Translations under genes and position numbers: made by a program
Shown: in pieces, positions 7,485 through 15,267 of the stretch
How the letters are laid out: every line of letters begins with the position of its first letter
Position numbering within the stretch: the stretch's first letter is position 1
Source: Acidilutibacter cellobiosedens
GTDB taxonomy: Bacteria; Bacillota; Clostridia; Tissierellales; Acidilutibacteraceae
Length of the DNA stretch: 64,000 nt
Direction: 5' to 3'
Assembly: GCF_004103715.1 (NCBI RefSeq)
Contig: NZ_CP035282.1
Location: forward strand, 3,310,501 to 3,374,500
Notes under the pieces: model-generated
What the model was told of the DNA's origin: nothing
The model's input: only the letters and a program-made list of their open reading frames with translations
Databases searched by the model: none

Positions 7485-8381
7485 TTATTTTGTAAATAGT
7501 TCGCAATTGTATAATATTTCCTTTGTATCAAGTAAGGTAGCTTCTTCTATTCCTACATTATTGACTTTCATAAAGGATTGTACCGCTTGGTAACCCACTG
7601 CATAACCAGCAAATGGTGATAAGCCAACAGGTTGATAGCCCTGTTCTTTTGCAATAGTGTCACCAAACATATAACTACTAACCTCAGCAAATCCTTTAAC
7701 ATCTAGTGACTCCTTTATTATCTCTGTTGAATATTCCAAGTCCTCTTTGTCAAAAGAAGTAACCCAAGGTCCTAAAAATTCATCACCATACAGTTCTCTT
7801 GCAAAAGACTCTGCCAACCCCTCTATAATTAAGTAATCACCAACAGTAACGTTCCCATGATCCCAATCAAAATATGAAAAACGGATATTATGATGAAATT
7901 CATGTGCAATTACAGCAGGTATCTTCGGAATATTATAGGAATTAGGATAAATAGATACTTGAATAAAACCTGGGATTCCACCGAACCCACAATATCCCTT
8001 TTGCAATTCGAGCTTTTTTGGATCAGCTATATACATTCCAAATTTTAACTCATCGGCATTTATTTTCAGATTATTTTTTTGAATAAAATTAACACAGATC
8101 TTCAAAGTGTCATAGGCAGTTTGAAGAGCTTGAATTTCTTTTAGCATCTCTAACGCAATCTTTCCAGTTTCGGTATTTGATATATCAAGGTAACCAAGCA
8201 TTTTTGTAGCCATTATTACGTCATATCCATTAGGTTGATTTGCCTTTAATGGAACGTTAATGATATTCCACATTTTTTCAAAGGGCTTCATCATTGAATA
8301 TCGATAGAAGTCTTCTCTCTCTTCTTCCATACTAAATAATTTTTCATATTGTTTAATTGTATCTTCAATTACTATTTGCAT
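7485..8381 (-). CDS. DUF2268-type putative zinc metalloprotease
   Basis: This 298-aa protein has AVIAHEFHHNIRF at about residues 155-167, a HExxH zinc-protease motif, followed by EGLAESFARELYG, whose glutamate is a plausible third ligand. That matches DUF2268 predicted Zn-dependent proteases. No signal peptide is seen, so it probably acts in the cytoplasm. ATG 8381, with AAAGGTGG upstream, lies inside the 3' end of the MerR gene, so the two are translationally coupled. The pairing suggests it is induced by whatever the regulator senses; its substrate is unknown. Confidence 0.75.
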   Translation of the reverse strand: MQIVIEDTIKQYEKLFSMEEEREDFYRYSMMKPFEKMWNIINVPLKANQPNGYDVIMATKMLGYLDISNTETGKIALEMLKEIQALQTAYDTLKICVNFIQKNNLKINADELKFGMYIADPKKLELQKGYCGFGGIPGFIQVSIYPNSYNIPKIPAVIAHEFHHNIRFSYFDWDHGNVTVGDYLIIEGLAESFARELYGDEFLGPWVTSFDKEDLEYSTEIIKESLDVKGFAEVSSYMFGDTIAKEQGYQPVGLSPFAGYAVGYQAVQSFMKVNNVGIEEATLLDTKEILYNCELFTK

Positions 8382-9141
8382 TGCTACCACCTTTCTTCTT
8401 TTGATTTACTGAAAAAATTTTCATTGCCTCACTCATAAACTTGGCCAATCCTTCACTATACTGATCAATGTTTTGTGTAAAGCGTTCATCTTCAATATAG
8501 AGTTGGCCTAATCCTTGGAAGGCATCAAGAGAATACTTACCAAAATTCTTATTTAAAAAGTCATACCATTCTTTAATCGTTTTTTGTACTTCTTGCGAGT
8601 TAGGAGAATAATTGCGAAGTTGTACAAGTTTATTGAAAATCACATCCCAATTTTGAGATAAATCTTGTTGTTCATCTATAGCCATGTCTCTTAATTTTGC
8701 GCTTATCTCATCAACAGGTTGATCCCCCCAACGCATGCGAGCCTCTTGTTCATACTGGTTGAGTCTAAAGTTAATACCCTCAAACCTTTCTTCGTTCGAC
8801 ATTTTAATTTCTCCCATCGTGTGTTTAATCGTTTTATCAATGGTTTCAATCATTTTATCGACTCTATTTCGTTTCTCAATTAACATTTTCCGTTGTAAGA
8901 TTAACGCTTCCTGTTGATTAAATGAAGGGCTATTGATAATCGTTTTAATCTCCTTCAAGGAGAAATCAAGCTCTCTGAAAAATAAAATTTGCTGTAATTT
9001 TTCAAGATCCTCTTCAGAATAAAGCCGATAGCCAGAATAGGTGGTTTCTTTTGGAGTTAATAACCCAATCTGATCATAATGATGAAGTGTACGAACACTA
9101 ACACCAACCAATTCAGCTACTTCTTTTACTTTCATACTCAT
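8365..9141 (-). CDS. MerR/TipAS-type transcriptional activator
   Basis: This 258-aa protein starts with a MerR helix-turn-helix (KVKEVAELVGVSVRTLHHYD, then GLLTP and SGYRLYSEEDL), a dimerisation helix around 75-110 and a C-terminal TipAS-like domain (about 130-250). In TipA and Mta this domain binds thiopeptides or other hydrophobic drugs. It drives its own promoter, which has the long spacer typical of MerR regulation, and the overlapping DUF2268 gene. The ligand cannot be told from sequence. It is a two-gene, drug-responsive-looking cassette within mobile DNA. Confidence 0.85.
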   Translation of the reverse strand: MSMKVKEVAELVGVSVRTLHHYDQIGLLTPKETTYSGYRLYSEEDLEKLQQILFFRELDFSLKEIKTIINSPSFNQQEALILQRKMLIEKRNRVDKMIETIDKTIKHTMGEIKMSNEERFEGINFRLNQYEQEARMRWGDQPVDEISAKLRDMAIDEQQDLSQNWDVIFNKLVQLRNYSPNSQEVQKTIKEWYDFLNKNFGKYSLDAFQGLGQLYIEDERFTQNIDQYSEGLAKFMSEAMKIFSVNQKKKGGSNANSN

Positions 9142-9168
9142 GTCTTATATGCACCTCCTTCAGTTGTC

Positions 9169-9199
9169 ATTATAAAGTATCACGTAACGTAAGGGTCAA
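9169..9199 (-). promoter_or_regulatory. MerR-type promoter with 19-bp spacer
   Basis: On the minus strand TTGACC (9194-9199) and TATAAT (9169-9174) are separated by exactly 19 bp, the overlong spacing that MerR-family activators correct by untwisting DNA. The spacer carries CTTACGTTACGTGATAC, an ACGT-rich near-dyad like those bound by TipA/Mta regulators. Autoactivation of the merR-DUF2268 operon is the obvious reading. Confidence 0.8.
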
Positions 9200-9235
9200 T
9201 AGTTAAATGAGGTAATTCAAACCCTGATCTTGCAG

Positions 9236-9279
9236 AAAAACCACCAACCAAGAGAATGATTTATCTCCTGACTGACGGT
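9236..9279 (-). terminator. Terminator after recombinase fragment
   Basis: On the minus strand ACCGTCAGTC pairs with GGTTGGTGGT over 10 positions including several G-U pairs, then TTTTTC. It is a diverged copy of 7426-7470; the two copies (9236-9281 and 7430-7472) are direct repeats bracketing the MerR-DUF2268 cassette. Confidence 0.55.
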
Positions 9280-9291
9280 CAGCCACTAATG

Positions 9292-9876
9292 TTATATTTC
9301 TATGCCTATCTCAATCCCAGACTTGAATTCAACGGTGAGCTTATCTTCATATATCGTTACTTTCTCAATAAGTCGCCTTACTAACTGTTCATCATACTCC
9401 TCCAATTCGCAGGATTGTTCATTCAAGAAATCAGTCATATCAGCGATTCGTTGCCTTTTCCCTTCTCGCTCTGCATTCTCTACAAGTGCATTTTGCTTCA
9501 ATTCACGAAGGTGGTAAATTTCATCAGCCATATCTTCATAGTCATTCTTGGACTTTGCTTGTATAAGAAGCCGTTGTTGTAATTTTTCCAATTTTCTATC
9601 AATATTATCTGTGGCATTATCATTTTCTTCATTAAGTACGGTGGCTATGTTTTTCTGTAACGTTGAGAGGAAGGGCTTTTTGTTAGCCAAAAGTTCGTTA
9701 ATAGCCTTGACCACTGCTGTCTGTAATGTTTCCTCGTTTATGGTAGGAGCCGTACATTCAGACCCTTTTTCCTCCAAACGGCTGACGCATCTCCAAACAA
9801 TAGACTTGTAGCCTCGGTTATTCCAATGTACCCGTCGGTAAATATCACCGCACTGTTTGAAACCGCGAATTTTCAC
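9292..9876 (-). pseudogene. C-terminal fragment of a serine recombinase
   Basis: The minus-strand frame keeps only the end of a large serine recombinase: part of the zinc ribbon (QCGDIYRRVHW, WRCVSRLEEKG, SECTAP) and the coiled-coil tail (for example EELVRRLIEKVTIYEDKL-like). The catalytic and recombinase domains are missing. The first ~6 residues (MKIRGF) are not recombinase sequence but the end of a phage-like non-coding stretch to which the fragment is fused, so the apparent start is an artefact. It is a second recombinase lineage, different from the one at 912-2555. Confidence 0.8.
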
Positions 9877-9935
9877 GCGTTACCCCACGCCCGTTTCCTG
9901 TGCAAAAAGTTGTAGAGATTTAGACCCCCCTACCA
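9870..9935 (-). other. Relic of a prophage cos/HNH-terminase intergenic region
   Basis: Read on the minus strand this starts GTAGGGGGGTC, TAAATCTCTACAACT, then GGAAACGGGCGTGGGG and CGCGTGAAAA. The same order of blocks follows the HNH gene of the intact prophage at 42001-42060 (GGGGGTAG, TAAATCTCTAGAACT, GGACAGCGGCGGGG, CGTGTAAAA). I recall this pattern downstream of HNH genes in many Firmicute siphophages. It implies a former prophage here. 9936-10075 shows no gene and may hold the istB-side IS end. Confidence 0.5.
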
Positions 9936-10075
9936 CAGAAACTGCAGAAAATCTCAAAAGTTAAGTAGTTCTTTAGTTTTCGTGAGATTTTTTGCATCTA
10001 TATAAAACCGTTAATCGGCATAGTTTTCAAATTTGAGTATTATCACTTTTTTAGAAAAGAGGTGAGTGTTTTAAT

Positions 10076-10762
10076 TTATCTGTCAGTCAAGCGAATGATC
10101 TGACAATTAGCTGTTATTCTATCTAACAGAGTCTGACAAAGATGTTTGTCTTCCACTGCATCTAACCATGCAGATATTTCACGATTGGTAATAAAAATCA
10201 TACTTCTTGTTTCATTAAGAAAAGTAACTGCTCGATAAAAAGCCTGCAGCTCTGACCTGGTTGGTTCTAGATAAAATACATCATCAATAATAATCAGGTT
10301 GCACTCCCTCATATAGGAGAAGGTTGCTCTTGCTTTTGGGTTTATATCTTTGTTCTCTACAATAGATATAAAAGTGTCAATGGATGCATAGTAGGTTTTA
10401 TGTCCATTGTCGATCACTGTTTCTCCAAGATGAACTGCAAGACTAGTTTTGCCTGTCCCGCATTTACCAAGCAGAATAACGTTTTGTTCTTCATTGAGCC
10501 ACGTCAAATGGGATAATTGTTTTATCTGCCATTCCAAACCTTTGTTTAAATTCGATAATTCAAATACCTTGTTGGGAAGTTTGCTTGCCCTTCTTAGTTT
10601 GGTCTGTTTTTGCCTGGCTCGTATCTCTAGTTCTTTATGTAATATCATCTGGAGATAATCTAGGTTGGACAGCTTCTCATCATTCAAATCAATATATCCC
10701 CTGGCAATATTCCATAGATTTAGCTTCTTAGCCAACTCGCGGATTTCAGTTATATCAGCCAT
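10076..10762 (-). CDS. istB: IS21 helper ATPase IstB
   Basis: This 228-aa AAA+ protein has a Walker A motif GKCGTGKTSLAVHL at about residues 102-115 and a Walker B motif LIIIDDVFYL at about 165. Both are typical of IstB, the DnaA/DnaC-related ATPase that helps the IS21 transposase select target DNA. Its start overlaps the end of istA by 8 bp. Length is slightly below the usual ~250 aa but all core motifs are present. Confidence 0.9.
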   Translation of the reverse strand: MADITEIRELAKKLNLWNIARGYIDLNDEKLSNLDYLQMILHKELEIRARQKQTKLRRASKLPNKVFELSNLNKGLEWQIKQLSHLTWLNEEQNVILLGKCGTGKTSLAVHLGETVIDNGHKTYYASIDTFISIVENKDINPKARATFSYMRECNLIIIDDVFYLEPTRSELQAFYRAVTFLNETRSMIFITNREISAWLDAVEDKHLCQTLLDRITANCQIIRLTDR

Positions 10763-12227
10763 CGATTTCCCTCCTTATCTCCTTGCTACGTGTCAGATGA
10801 TTGAAATACTGCTGATTTGGTAAGAACTTCTTTGCTATGTGCTCACCATACTTATACATTATGTAAGCCACAAGTTCATAGGCATTACAGCGTTCAGTCT
10901 CAATGCAGTATCTTATCCCATCAAGCATTTGCTCCATCGAATAGAACTTCGTCATGCGATTTAAGCGAATGCAATGGCTATTAAAATATTTTGGTTGTTC
11001 CTGTTCCATCCGCCGTATAAATTCCTGAGCGATTTCATGCTCTGCAAAATATTGTTTTATAATAGCATGAGAAACCCTGTTTCTGTTGTTTTTTTCCTCA
11101 GTTTTGAATATCTGTCCAGTATCTTCTGTTACTGGATACTTAGCTAATAATTCATTAGTATCAGTATCATAAAATAGAAGTATTTCACCATCATCCTCAA
11201 TACGTATACGTTGATGTGCACCCATCATACCTACATCAATCTGATAACGATTCCCTTTATAACTGACCACTCCATTGGAATCAAAGGATGCCACAGTACT
11301 TGATGCCTCTGAATATGGTTTGACATGAATCAGCTGTTTTTGTTCTTCAATAAACATTTCTCGTGGCACTTTTCTAGTCACAGTATGAACTCTCCCGTTG
11401 CCTTCTCTATCCAACCATGCAAGAGCTGCACTGTTGAGACTGTCAATTCCGGTATATACCCTCCCCTCTAGAAAACTTTGCTTGACATATCCAATTACCT
11501 CTTCTACCTTGCCTTTACTCTGAGGATCTCTAGGCCTGCATAACGAAACACTGTAGCCAATACGCTTAACATATTCTTCAAAGGCCGGTACGAATATGAT
11601 ATTCCCTAGATTTTCGCTAACTACATAGACCCGATCAAGATCATATAGAATTGTCTGAGGCCTTCCTCCAAAGTACTGGAAAGCATAATTGTGAGCTTTT
11701 ATAGCTGTTTTGGTTGTGAAGGGATCCGGTGAAAAGTAAACAAATTTCATTCTGCTATAACTCAGAACCATACAATAGAAATATACCCTCACAATTCGTC
11801 CATACATATCTTTAAGTTTGTACTGACCAAAATCAGCCTGCGCTTCATATCCTGGTGGCGAGACTTCACGTGGTGAGATTTTCCGCTTACTGGTATGCTG
11901 ATACCCGTGCTGTTCCCTTAAAGCTTTCATGTAGCGATAGAAAGTAGCTCGTTTAACTTGTAAATCAGGAAAGGCTTCAATTAATTTGAGATAAATATTG
12001 GTGTCCCTGATCTGCGGACATAATTTCAATTGTTCTAATATGTACTGCCGGTAATTATCCATATGATACTTTTCCTGCTCAGCTTCCCTGGCATAATCCT
12101 CTTTGCTCATATTCCAGTATTTACTGACAGAAGTATAGGTGATCCCCATCGCTTTAGCAGTTTTGGTCTGGGCGAGTCCAAGTGCTTTATATTCCTGGAT
12201 TTTTTGATATTGCTCTATACCAATCAT
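10755..12227 (-). CDS. istA: IS21-family transposase IstA
   Basis: This 490-aa protein has an N-terminal helix-turn-helix (KALGLAQTKTAKAMGITYTS) and an integrase-type DDE core. The visible catalytic acids are EAQADFGQY, ILYDLDRV and PQSKGKVEEV, the last carrying the glutamate. A strong AAAGGAGG precedes the ATG. Complete and probably active in coding terms. Its 5' flank is interrupted about 85 bp upstream by the IS1182-like element, which may separate it from its terminal repeat or promoter. Confidence 0.92.
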   Translation of the reverse strand: MIGIEQYQKIQEYKALGLAQTKTAKAMGITYTSVSKYWNMSKEDYAREAEQEKYHMDNYRQYILEQLKLCPQIRDTNIYLKLIEAFPDLQVKRATFYRYMKALREQHGYQHTSKRKISPREVSPPGYEAQADFGQYKLKDMYGRIVRVYFYCMVLSYSRMKFVYFSPDPFTTKTAIKAHNYAFQYFGGRPQTILYDLDRVYVVSENLGNIIFVPAFEEYVKRIGYSVSLCRPRDPQSKGKVEEVIGYVKQSFLEGRVYTGIDSLNSAALAWLDREGNGRVHTVTRKVPREMFIEEQKQLIHVKPYSEASSTVASFDSNGVVSYKGNRYQIDVGMMGAHQRIRIEDDGEILLFYDTDTNELLAKYPVTEDTGQIFKTEEKNNRNRVSHAIIKQYFAEHEIAQEFIRRMEQEQPKYFNSHCIRLNRMTKFYSMEQMLDGIRYCIETERCNAYELVAYIMYKYGEHIAKKFLPNQQYFNHLTRSKEIRREIDG

Positions 12228-12301
12228 GTTTTTCCTCCTTTAGTTTGTTATTAAAGCTAGAATACATGTACCAACGCAAGCATAGGCATCACCTCCTTAA
12301 C

Positions 12302-12312
12302 ATAATTTATAA
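12302..12312. repeat. Target-site repeat, left copy
   Basis: ATAATTTATAA abuts the left terminal inverted repeat of the IS1182-like element and is repeated exactly at 14044-14054. It is probably the target-site duplication, although 11 bp of AT-rich sequence could partly be chance. Confidence 0.65.
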
Positions 12313-12335
12313 TAGGCGTTTGCGAAACGCCAAAA

Positions 12336-12360
12336 CCCGTATAAATACGGGAATTTTTTT
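12336..12360 (+). terminator. Insulating terminator inside IS left end
   Basis: CCCGTAT-AA-ATACGGG is a perfect 7-bp stem followed by AATTTTTTT. Next to it the left inverted repeat itself folds as GGCGTTT-GCG-AAACGCC (12315-12331). Such terminators stop read-through into the transposase gene. Confidence 0.7.
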
Positions 12361-12444
12361 CTGCAAAAAAATATAACCCCTCACCGATTTATGGTAAAAT
12401 TGAAGTGCCGAGCAACAAATCCACCAAAACCCGAAAGGAGTTAT

Positions 12445-13902
12445 ATGTATATGATATCACATAATCAGCTTTCTTTGGCAGATATTTTTTCTGATTGCAA
12501 AGAGAAATTTGAAACCGACAAATATCAATTTCTTTCCTTACTGGAAAATACCATTAATCTCGATGAGTTTATTCCTACTTCTTTTTATAATCATTTTTAT
12601 GCTTCTACTGGACGTCCTCGTAAATACTATCTTCATTCTATGCTTTGGGCTTTGCTTCTTCAGCGAATCTTTTCTATCCCAACAGATACTCTTTTGATTA
12701 TTTTCCTTAAATATTCTAAGGAATTAAGAGATTTTTGTGGATTTGATAAAGTTCCTGATGGGTCTAAGTTTACCCGTTTTAAACAAGATTTTTTGCTGGA
12801 CTTACAATCTATGTTCGATACATTAGTTGATGTAACCGAACCGATATGCCAACGGATTGATGAATTTAAAGCATCTATGACTATCTTTGATACCTCTGGT
12901 ATTGAAGCTTTTGTTACAGAAAATAATCCTAAGTATGCAAACAGGATTATCAAACAGCTTAAAGCTTTTAAAAAGGTTCATGGCCTTGATGATTCTTATG
13001 ACCCATACAAAGCTGCATATAAATCTATGCCTTCTCATTCTTCTGCTAATCAGCAGATTAAGCAGCTCTACATTAACGGTCATTTCTGCTATGTTTATAA
13101 ATTTGGTATGATTACCAATGGCCTCGGCATTGTTCGAGATATTTCCTTTTATAATAAAGCTTTCTTAGAAGCTCATCCCGATATCATTGTTGATAAAAAA
13201 TCTGATTCTCCAGATGAAGATAAATCTCTCTATGATGCTAAGGCTGTGATTCCTGTATTAAAAGATTTCTTTGAAAAACATCCTCTTATTAATCCTAAGA
13301 CTTTTCTTGGAGATGCCGCCTTTGATAGCTGCACTATTTACAAATCTTTATTGCAGGATATTAAGTTTGAGAAAGCTTATATCCCCCTTAATCATCGTTC
13401 TAAGATTCAGAATGAACAATGTCCTATAAATGAAAATGGTATTCCTTGTTGCCCTCATGATCATTCTCTTCCTATGAAATCAGAAGGAACTGCAAAGAGA
13501 AAAAATGGATTGGTACGTTTTAAGTTTTGCTGTCCTAAAGTAAAGTGGGTTAGGCAAGAAAATAAAAAGTATAAGCGTCAATGCTATTGCGAAAATCCTT
13601 GCACTGATTCTTCCTGTGGAAGAATGTTTTACATATATCCTGAAAAGGACCTTCGGGCTTATCCTGGAACCCTTCGTGGTACGGATGAATGGGATGAGAC
13701 CTATAAAATACGTTGTGTTGTAGAACAATCCATCAACCATTTTAAAGAAAGCTTTTGCATTGCTAGTCGTAAAACTCAGAATGAAAAAACCCTTCATGCA
13801 GATTTACTTTTGGGTGGTATTACTCAATTAATTACAGTTGTTCTTGCTGATAAAATATATAAGCATGAATATATCAGAAGTTTAAAACCATTAATTGCCT
13901 AG
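12445..13902 (+). CDS. IS1182-family-like DDE transposase
   Basis: This 485-aa transposase has DDE residues visible in TIFDTSGIEAF, FLGDAAFDS and IRCVVEQSINHFKE, spaced as in IS1182-like enzymes. A cysteine-rich insertion (about 345-410: CCPHDH, FKFCCPKVKW, CYCENPCTDSSCGRMF) probably binds zinc. The start is ATG 12445 (or 12451) because AAAGGAG lies just upstream; the longer in-frame ATG at 12391 lacks a ribosome site. Frame intact, so the element may be mobile. Confidence 0.85.
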   Translation: MYMISHNQLSLADIFSDCKEKFETDKYQFLSLLENTINLDEFIPTSFYNHFYASTGRPRKYYLHSMLWALLLQRIFSIPTDTLLIIFLKYSKELRDFCGFDKVPDGSKFTRFKQDFLLDLQSMFDTLVDVTEPICQRIDEFKASMTIFDTSGIEAFVTENNPKYANRIIKQLKAFKKVHGLDDSYDPYKAAYKSMPSHSSANQQIKQLYINGHFCYVYKFGMITNGLGIVRDISFYNKAFLEAHPDIIVDKKSDSPDEDKSLYDAKAVIPVLKDFFEKHPLINPKTFLGDAAFDSCTIYKSLLQDIKFEKAYIPLNHRSKIQNEQCPINENGIPCCPHDHSLPMKSEGTAKRKNGLVRFKFCCPKVKWVRQENKKYKRQCYCENPCTDSSCGRMFYIYPEKDLRAYPGTLRGTDEWDETYKIRCVVEQSINHFKESFCIASRKTQNEKTLHADLLLGGITQLITVVLADKIYKHEYIRSLKPLIA

Positions 13903-14043
13903 GTATTTAATTTTTCGATTAATTCAATACTTTTATTTTTTGCACCCTTTTTTAAGAATATCTTAAGTGTAGATAGATATCTTTATCCTGCAAGCCTTAT
14001 TCTCCATTTATGCATTATTGATAGATAGTTTCGCAATCACCTA

Positions 14044-14054
14044 ATAATTTATAA
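14044..14054. repeat. Target-site repeat, right copy
   Basis: Exact copy of the 11-bp repeat at 12302-12312, directly outside the right inverted repeat. Confidence 0.65.
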
Positions 14055-14073
14055 ACATTATTTGCATACAACT

Positions 14074-14099
14074 AAAAAACACCCATTAGGGTGTTTTTT
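14074..14099. terminator. Bidirectional terminator
   Basis: AAAAAACACCC-ATTA-GGGTGTTTTTT is a perfect 11-bp stem with a 4-nt loop and runs of T in both directions. On the minus strand it lies directly after the last gene of the type I restriction operon. Confidence 0.85.
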
Positions 14100-14122
14100 T
14101 ACATTAGGTCATAATACTGATT

Positions 14123-15208
14123 TTAATCCTGCAAATTTGTTATCCAACGTGTAAAAGGCTCTCTATGTCGCTCATACCACTGGCTCGTAGCCAAAAACTT
14201 CATTCCGTTAAATTCAAAAATCTCTTTCCAATAGCGGCCATACATTCCATCCTTAATTTGAACAGAAATATCTTTATCATCTTCAACTTTTCTAAGAAGT
14301 GGATAATCTATGTTCAGTACTTCTTTTGACCATTGCTTTGACAACATTGAGTTTAATTCTTTATCAGTAAATCGGTATTGCCTATTTGAAAGTTGCCTCA
14401 GTGTTTGTCGGACTAATTTCCCAATTTTGTCCTCGTTATTGTAATCATATTGCATAGTATCAAATTCATCTTTCACCTTCCCATTTTTATGTAATGCAGT
14501 ATAATCTGCTCTTAGATAAACATAATAATTAGTCAATTTTATATTAAACTTCTTGAGCAGCTTCCTTATAAGATTTCTTATGCTGTTTGCACTCAAATTA
14601 GTCCAGACATAAATATCAATGTTTTTCATTTTGGCATTTTTTCTATCAACATGCTTTTTGCTGAAATAAGAAATCTTTCTTCCTCTCATGGCAGGGTCAT
14701 TAATAAACTCTGAAAACTTAGCAGCATCTATCTCTGCTAGCAAATCACATGTTTGCAGCAACACATCTTTCCAGTCTTTTGCTGGATGTCGATTATTATT
14801 AAATAAAAATGCAACAACCTTTTTATGGGTGAAATCTTCATAAAGGGTATGAGGTATAGAAGAATCAACTGCATAATCCGAATAATTTGGTATGGTTCTC
14901 TGCTCTTCTATTTCATCTGGTTCTTCTTCAGGCTCTTCTTCATCAATTTCAGCATCTATGCTTATCAAAGTTGAATATTCATTAATTTCTTCTTGGATCT
15001 CTGCCACCGATTTAGAAAACTCCCACAATTCCATTCCTTTGTCAAAATCCTTATTCTTATGGAATTCTGCTATAGTCGTATTTGTGCTACTCAGCAGTCC
15101 ATCCAATGCAAGGCTTAGTAAATCCAATGCATCAGAGATTTCAGTCGCATCCTCTGGAAAATACAGCTTAATAAAGTCGATCAATTTGTTGGCATCAATC
15201 TGAGCCAT
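14123..15208 (-). CDS. Unknown protein, last gene of type I R-M operon
   Basis: I do not recognise this 361-aa protein. The N-terminal ~100 residues are helical, ending in a very acidic linker (EIDEEEPEEEPDEIEEQ). The C-terminal part (about 110-235) has a recurrent-looking domain: HTLYEDFTHKKVVAFLFNN, WKDVLLQTCDLLAEID, RGRKISYFSKK and NIDIYVWTNLSANSIRNLIR. I have a vague memory of that last arrangement in proteins near restriction genes but cannot name it. It lies 59 bp after the HNH gene and before the operon terminator, so it is probably an accessory part of the island. Confidence 0.5.
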   Translation of the reverse strand: MAQIDANKLIDFIKLYFPEDATEISDALDLLSLALDGLLSSTNTTIAEFHKNKDFDKGMELWEFSKSVAEIQEEINEYSTLISIDAEIDEEEPEEEPDEIEEQRTIPNYSDYAVDSSIPHTLYEDFTHKKVVAFLFNNNRHPAKDWKDVLLQTCDLLAEIDAAKFSEFINDPAMRGRKISYFSKKHVDRKNAKMKNIDIYVWTNLSANSIRNLIRKLLKKFNIKLTNYYVYLRADYTALHKNGKVKDEFDTMQYDYNNEDKIGKLVRQTLRQLSNRQYRFTDKELNSMLSKQWSKEVLNIDYPLLRKVEDDKDISVQIKDGMYGRYWKEIFEFNGMKFLATSQWYERHREPFTRWITNLQD

Positions 15209-15267
15209 TTTACACCATCCCCCTTTTCAATAAATGAATAATGCTTACACCTTCTTTGTTCTATGAC

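Larger units (their letters stand above)
10076..12227 (-). mobile_element. IS21-family element (istA-istB)
   Basis: The istA and istB genes are both intact and overlap by 8 bp, the normal IS21 arrangement. I could not find convincing terminal inverted repeats by eye, so only the coding span is given; the true ends lie outside it, probably within 9937-10075 and 12228-12300. Confidence 0.8.
12313..14043 (+). mobile_element. IS1182-like insertion sequence with defined ends
   Basis: The ends are TAGGCGTTTGCGAAAC (12313-12328) and, inverted, GTTTCGCAATCACCTA (14028-14043), matching at 14 of 16 positions. An identical 11-bp repeat flanks both ends. The element holds one DDE transposase. A terminator just inside the left end insulates the transposase from outside transcription. 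Confidence 0.8.

Noticed and set aside
9937-12300. Terminal inverted repeats of the IS21 element
   Set aside because: I found only trivial TG...CA matches on either side of istAB and nothing convincing enough to set the ends.
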